Of a stretch of DNA of 64,000 nucleotides, positions 63,416-64,000 are shown one piece after another (positions within the stretch are counted from its first letter, which is position 1; each line of letters begins with the position of its first letter). Under the pieces are notes generated by a model, which had not been told where the DNA came from, made no database searches, and saw only the letters and a program-made list of their open reading frames with translations. Source of the DNA: Blautia hominis (GTDB taxonomy: Bacteria > Bacillota > Clostridia > Lachnospirales > Lachnospiraceae); assembly GCA_002270465.1 (NCBI GenBank), contig NQOF01000004.1, positions 124,001 through 188,000 on the forward strand. The letters run 5' to 3'. Both the position numbers and the translations under genes were made by a program.

Positions 63416-64000
63416 ATGGCAAAACAAGGGAAGATCTATATAATGGGCCATAAAAATCCGGATACGGATTCTATCTGCTCGGCGATCGCTTATGCGGATA
63501 TTAAGAATCGTTCGGGTGATGGGAGAAGGTATCTTGCAAAGCGGGCAGGACAGATCAATAGTGAGACAGAGTATGTGCTGAAGCGTTTTGGGATGGAGGC
63601 ACCGGGGTATTTGGCAGATGTGGGTACGCAGGTGAAGGATATGGAGATCAGGGAGACGCCCGGGGTATCCAGCAGTATTTCTATTAAAGATGCCTGGGCG
63701 ATCATGAAGGAGAGTAATGCCGTGACCCTGCCTATTACAAAGGAGGACGGACAGCTTGAGGGACTGATCACTACCGGGGATATTGCCAAGTCTTATATGG
63801 ACGCCCATGACAACTATTTTTTGTCAAATGCAAGAACGCAGTACAGGAGTATTGCCAATACGGTTGATGGGACTGTGGTAACAGGGAATCCTCATGGGTA
63901 TTTTGTGAAGGGGAAGGTGGTTATCGGGGCTGCGCATCCGGACAAACTGGGGGAATTTCTGGAGGAGGATGACCTGGTGATCCTGGGAGACAGGCATGAG
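63416..64000 (+). CDS. Manganese-dependent inorganic pyrophosphatase with CBS domains (5' part)
   Basis: Family II (DHH) pyrophosphatase that splits PPi to phosphate; the frame is open to the window end (195 codons). N-terminal DHH motif GHKNPDTDSICSAIAY with metal ligands His12, Asp16 and Asp18. After about 65 residues a CBS domain starts (SISIKDAWAIMKESNAVTLPITKEDGQLEGLITTGDIAKSY), which in this family binds adenine nucleotides and controls activity. The last residues (LVILGDRHE) begin a DRTGG-like module. Start chosen at ATG 63416, seven bases after AAGGAA. Confidence 0.92.
   Translation, partial: MAKQGKIYIMGHKNPDTDSICSAIAYADIKNRSGDGRRYLAKRAGQINSETEYVLKRFGMEAPGYLADVGTQVKDMEIRETPGVSSSISIKDAWAIMKESNAVTLPITKEDGQLEGLITTGDIAKSYMDAHDNYFLSNARTQYRSIANTVDGTVVTGNPHGYFVKGKVVIGAAHPDKLGEFLEEDDLVILGDRHE

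Overview
The window reads as chromosomal DNA of a low-to-medium GC gut Firmicute of the Lachnospiraceae, probably Blautia or a close relative. The evidence is an archaeal-type non-discriminating aspartyl-tRNA synthetase with gatCAB, YesMN-type two-component systems paired with sugar ABC transporters, CBS-containing family II pyrophosphatase, a DUF1002 protein, type-2 IleRS behind a T-box, and Lachnospiraceae-like protein sequences. The genus is an inference from protein style. No phage, CRISPR array, rRNA or tRNA gene was seen.

Layout. 1-4.2 kb: end of aspS, then gatC-gatA-gatB; the 3' end of gatB carries two nested miniature insertion elements. 4.3-7.2 kb: a sigma-70-like protein without region 4, then ftsH. 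7.4-11.7 kb: NCS2 nucleobase permease, DEDDh exonuclease, D,D-carboxypeptidase. 11.8-22.2 kb: glycoside-utilisation locus 1 (YesM/YesN-type pair, divergent ABC importer without its own ATPase, GH116 and GH172-type enzymes). 22.3-25 kb: YtrA-like GntR regulator with an ABC transporter. 25.2-34.2 kb: locus 2 (ABC importer, response regulator, histidine kinase, GH38-like DUF5054 enzyme). 34.3-44.2 kb: T-box, ileS, glycogen phosphorylase, a TPR/P-loop protein with an Ala-rich repeat tract, ksgA. 44.2-46.3 kb: HD hydrolase and PIN-PhoH ATPase on the minus strand. 46.7-53.4 kb: 2-aminoethylphosphonate import and breakdown (ABC ATPase, fused permease, binding protein, phnW, phnX) next to an AraC regulator. 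53.5-58.4 kb: glucuronide locus (beta-glucuronidase, GPH symporter, ROK regulator). 58.6-64 kb: DUF1002 protein, small alarmone synthetase, PTS-IIC-like membrane protein, two-domain S1 protein, a 0.9 kb non-coding stretch of repeats, and the start of the family II pyrophosphatase.

The most unusual signal is a set of short palindromic elements scattered between genes. Family 1 (about 143 bp, ends GTTACTGT...ACAGTAAC) has three full copies, at 4019, 46488 and 58627. Each is flanked by 8-bp direct repeats (8/8, 7/8 and 7/8 identical). Family 2 (about 125-168 bp, ends GTAAC.GTTCAG...CTGAAC.GTTAC) has copies at 3889, 7282, 63009 and 63207. Both families carry a 27-29 nt hairpin at one end, and a lone 27-bp hairpin at 9003 has its own 8-bp flanking repeat. 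One family 1 copy sits inside a family 2 copy, which itself sits in the last codons of gatB. Removing both in silico restores a plausible gatB ending (...LLSEKL, stop). No transposase is encoded in the window, so these look like non-autonomous elements moved in trans.

The metabolic theme is plant or host glycoside, glucuronide, phosphonate and storage-polysaccharide use. Transport and hydrolysis genes are grouped with dedicated regulators, and housekeeping translation genes lie between them.
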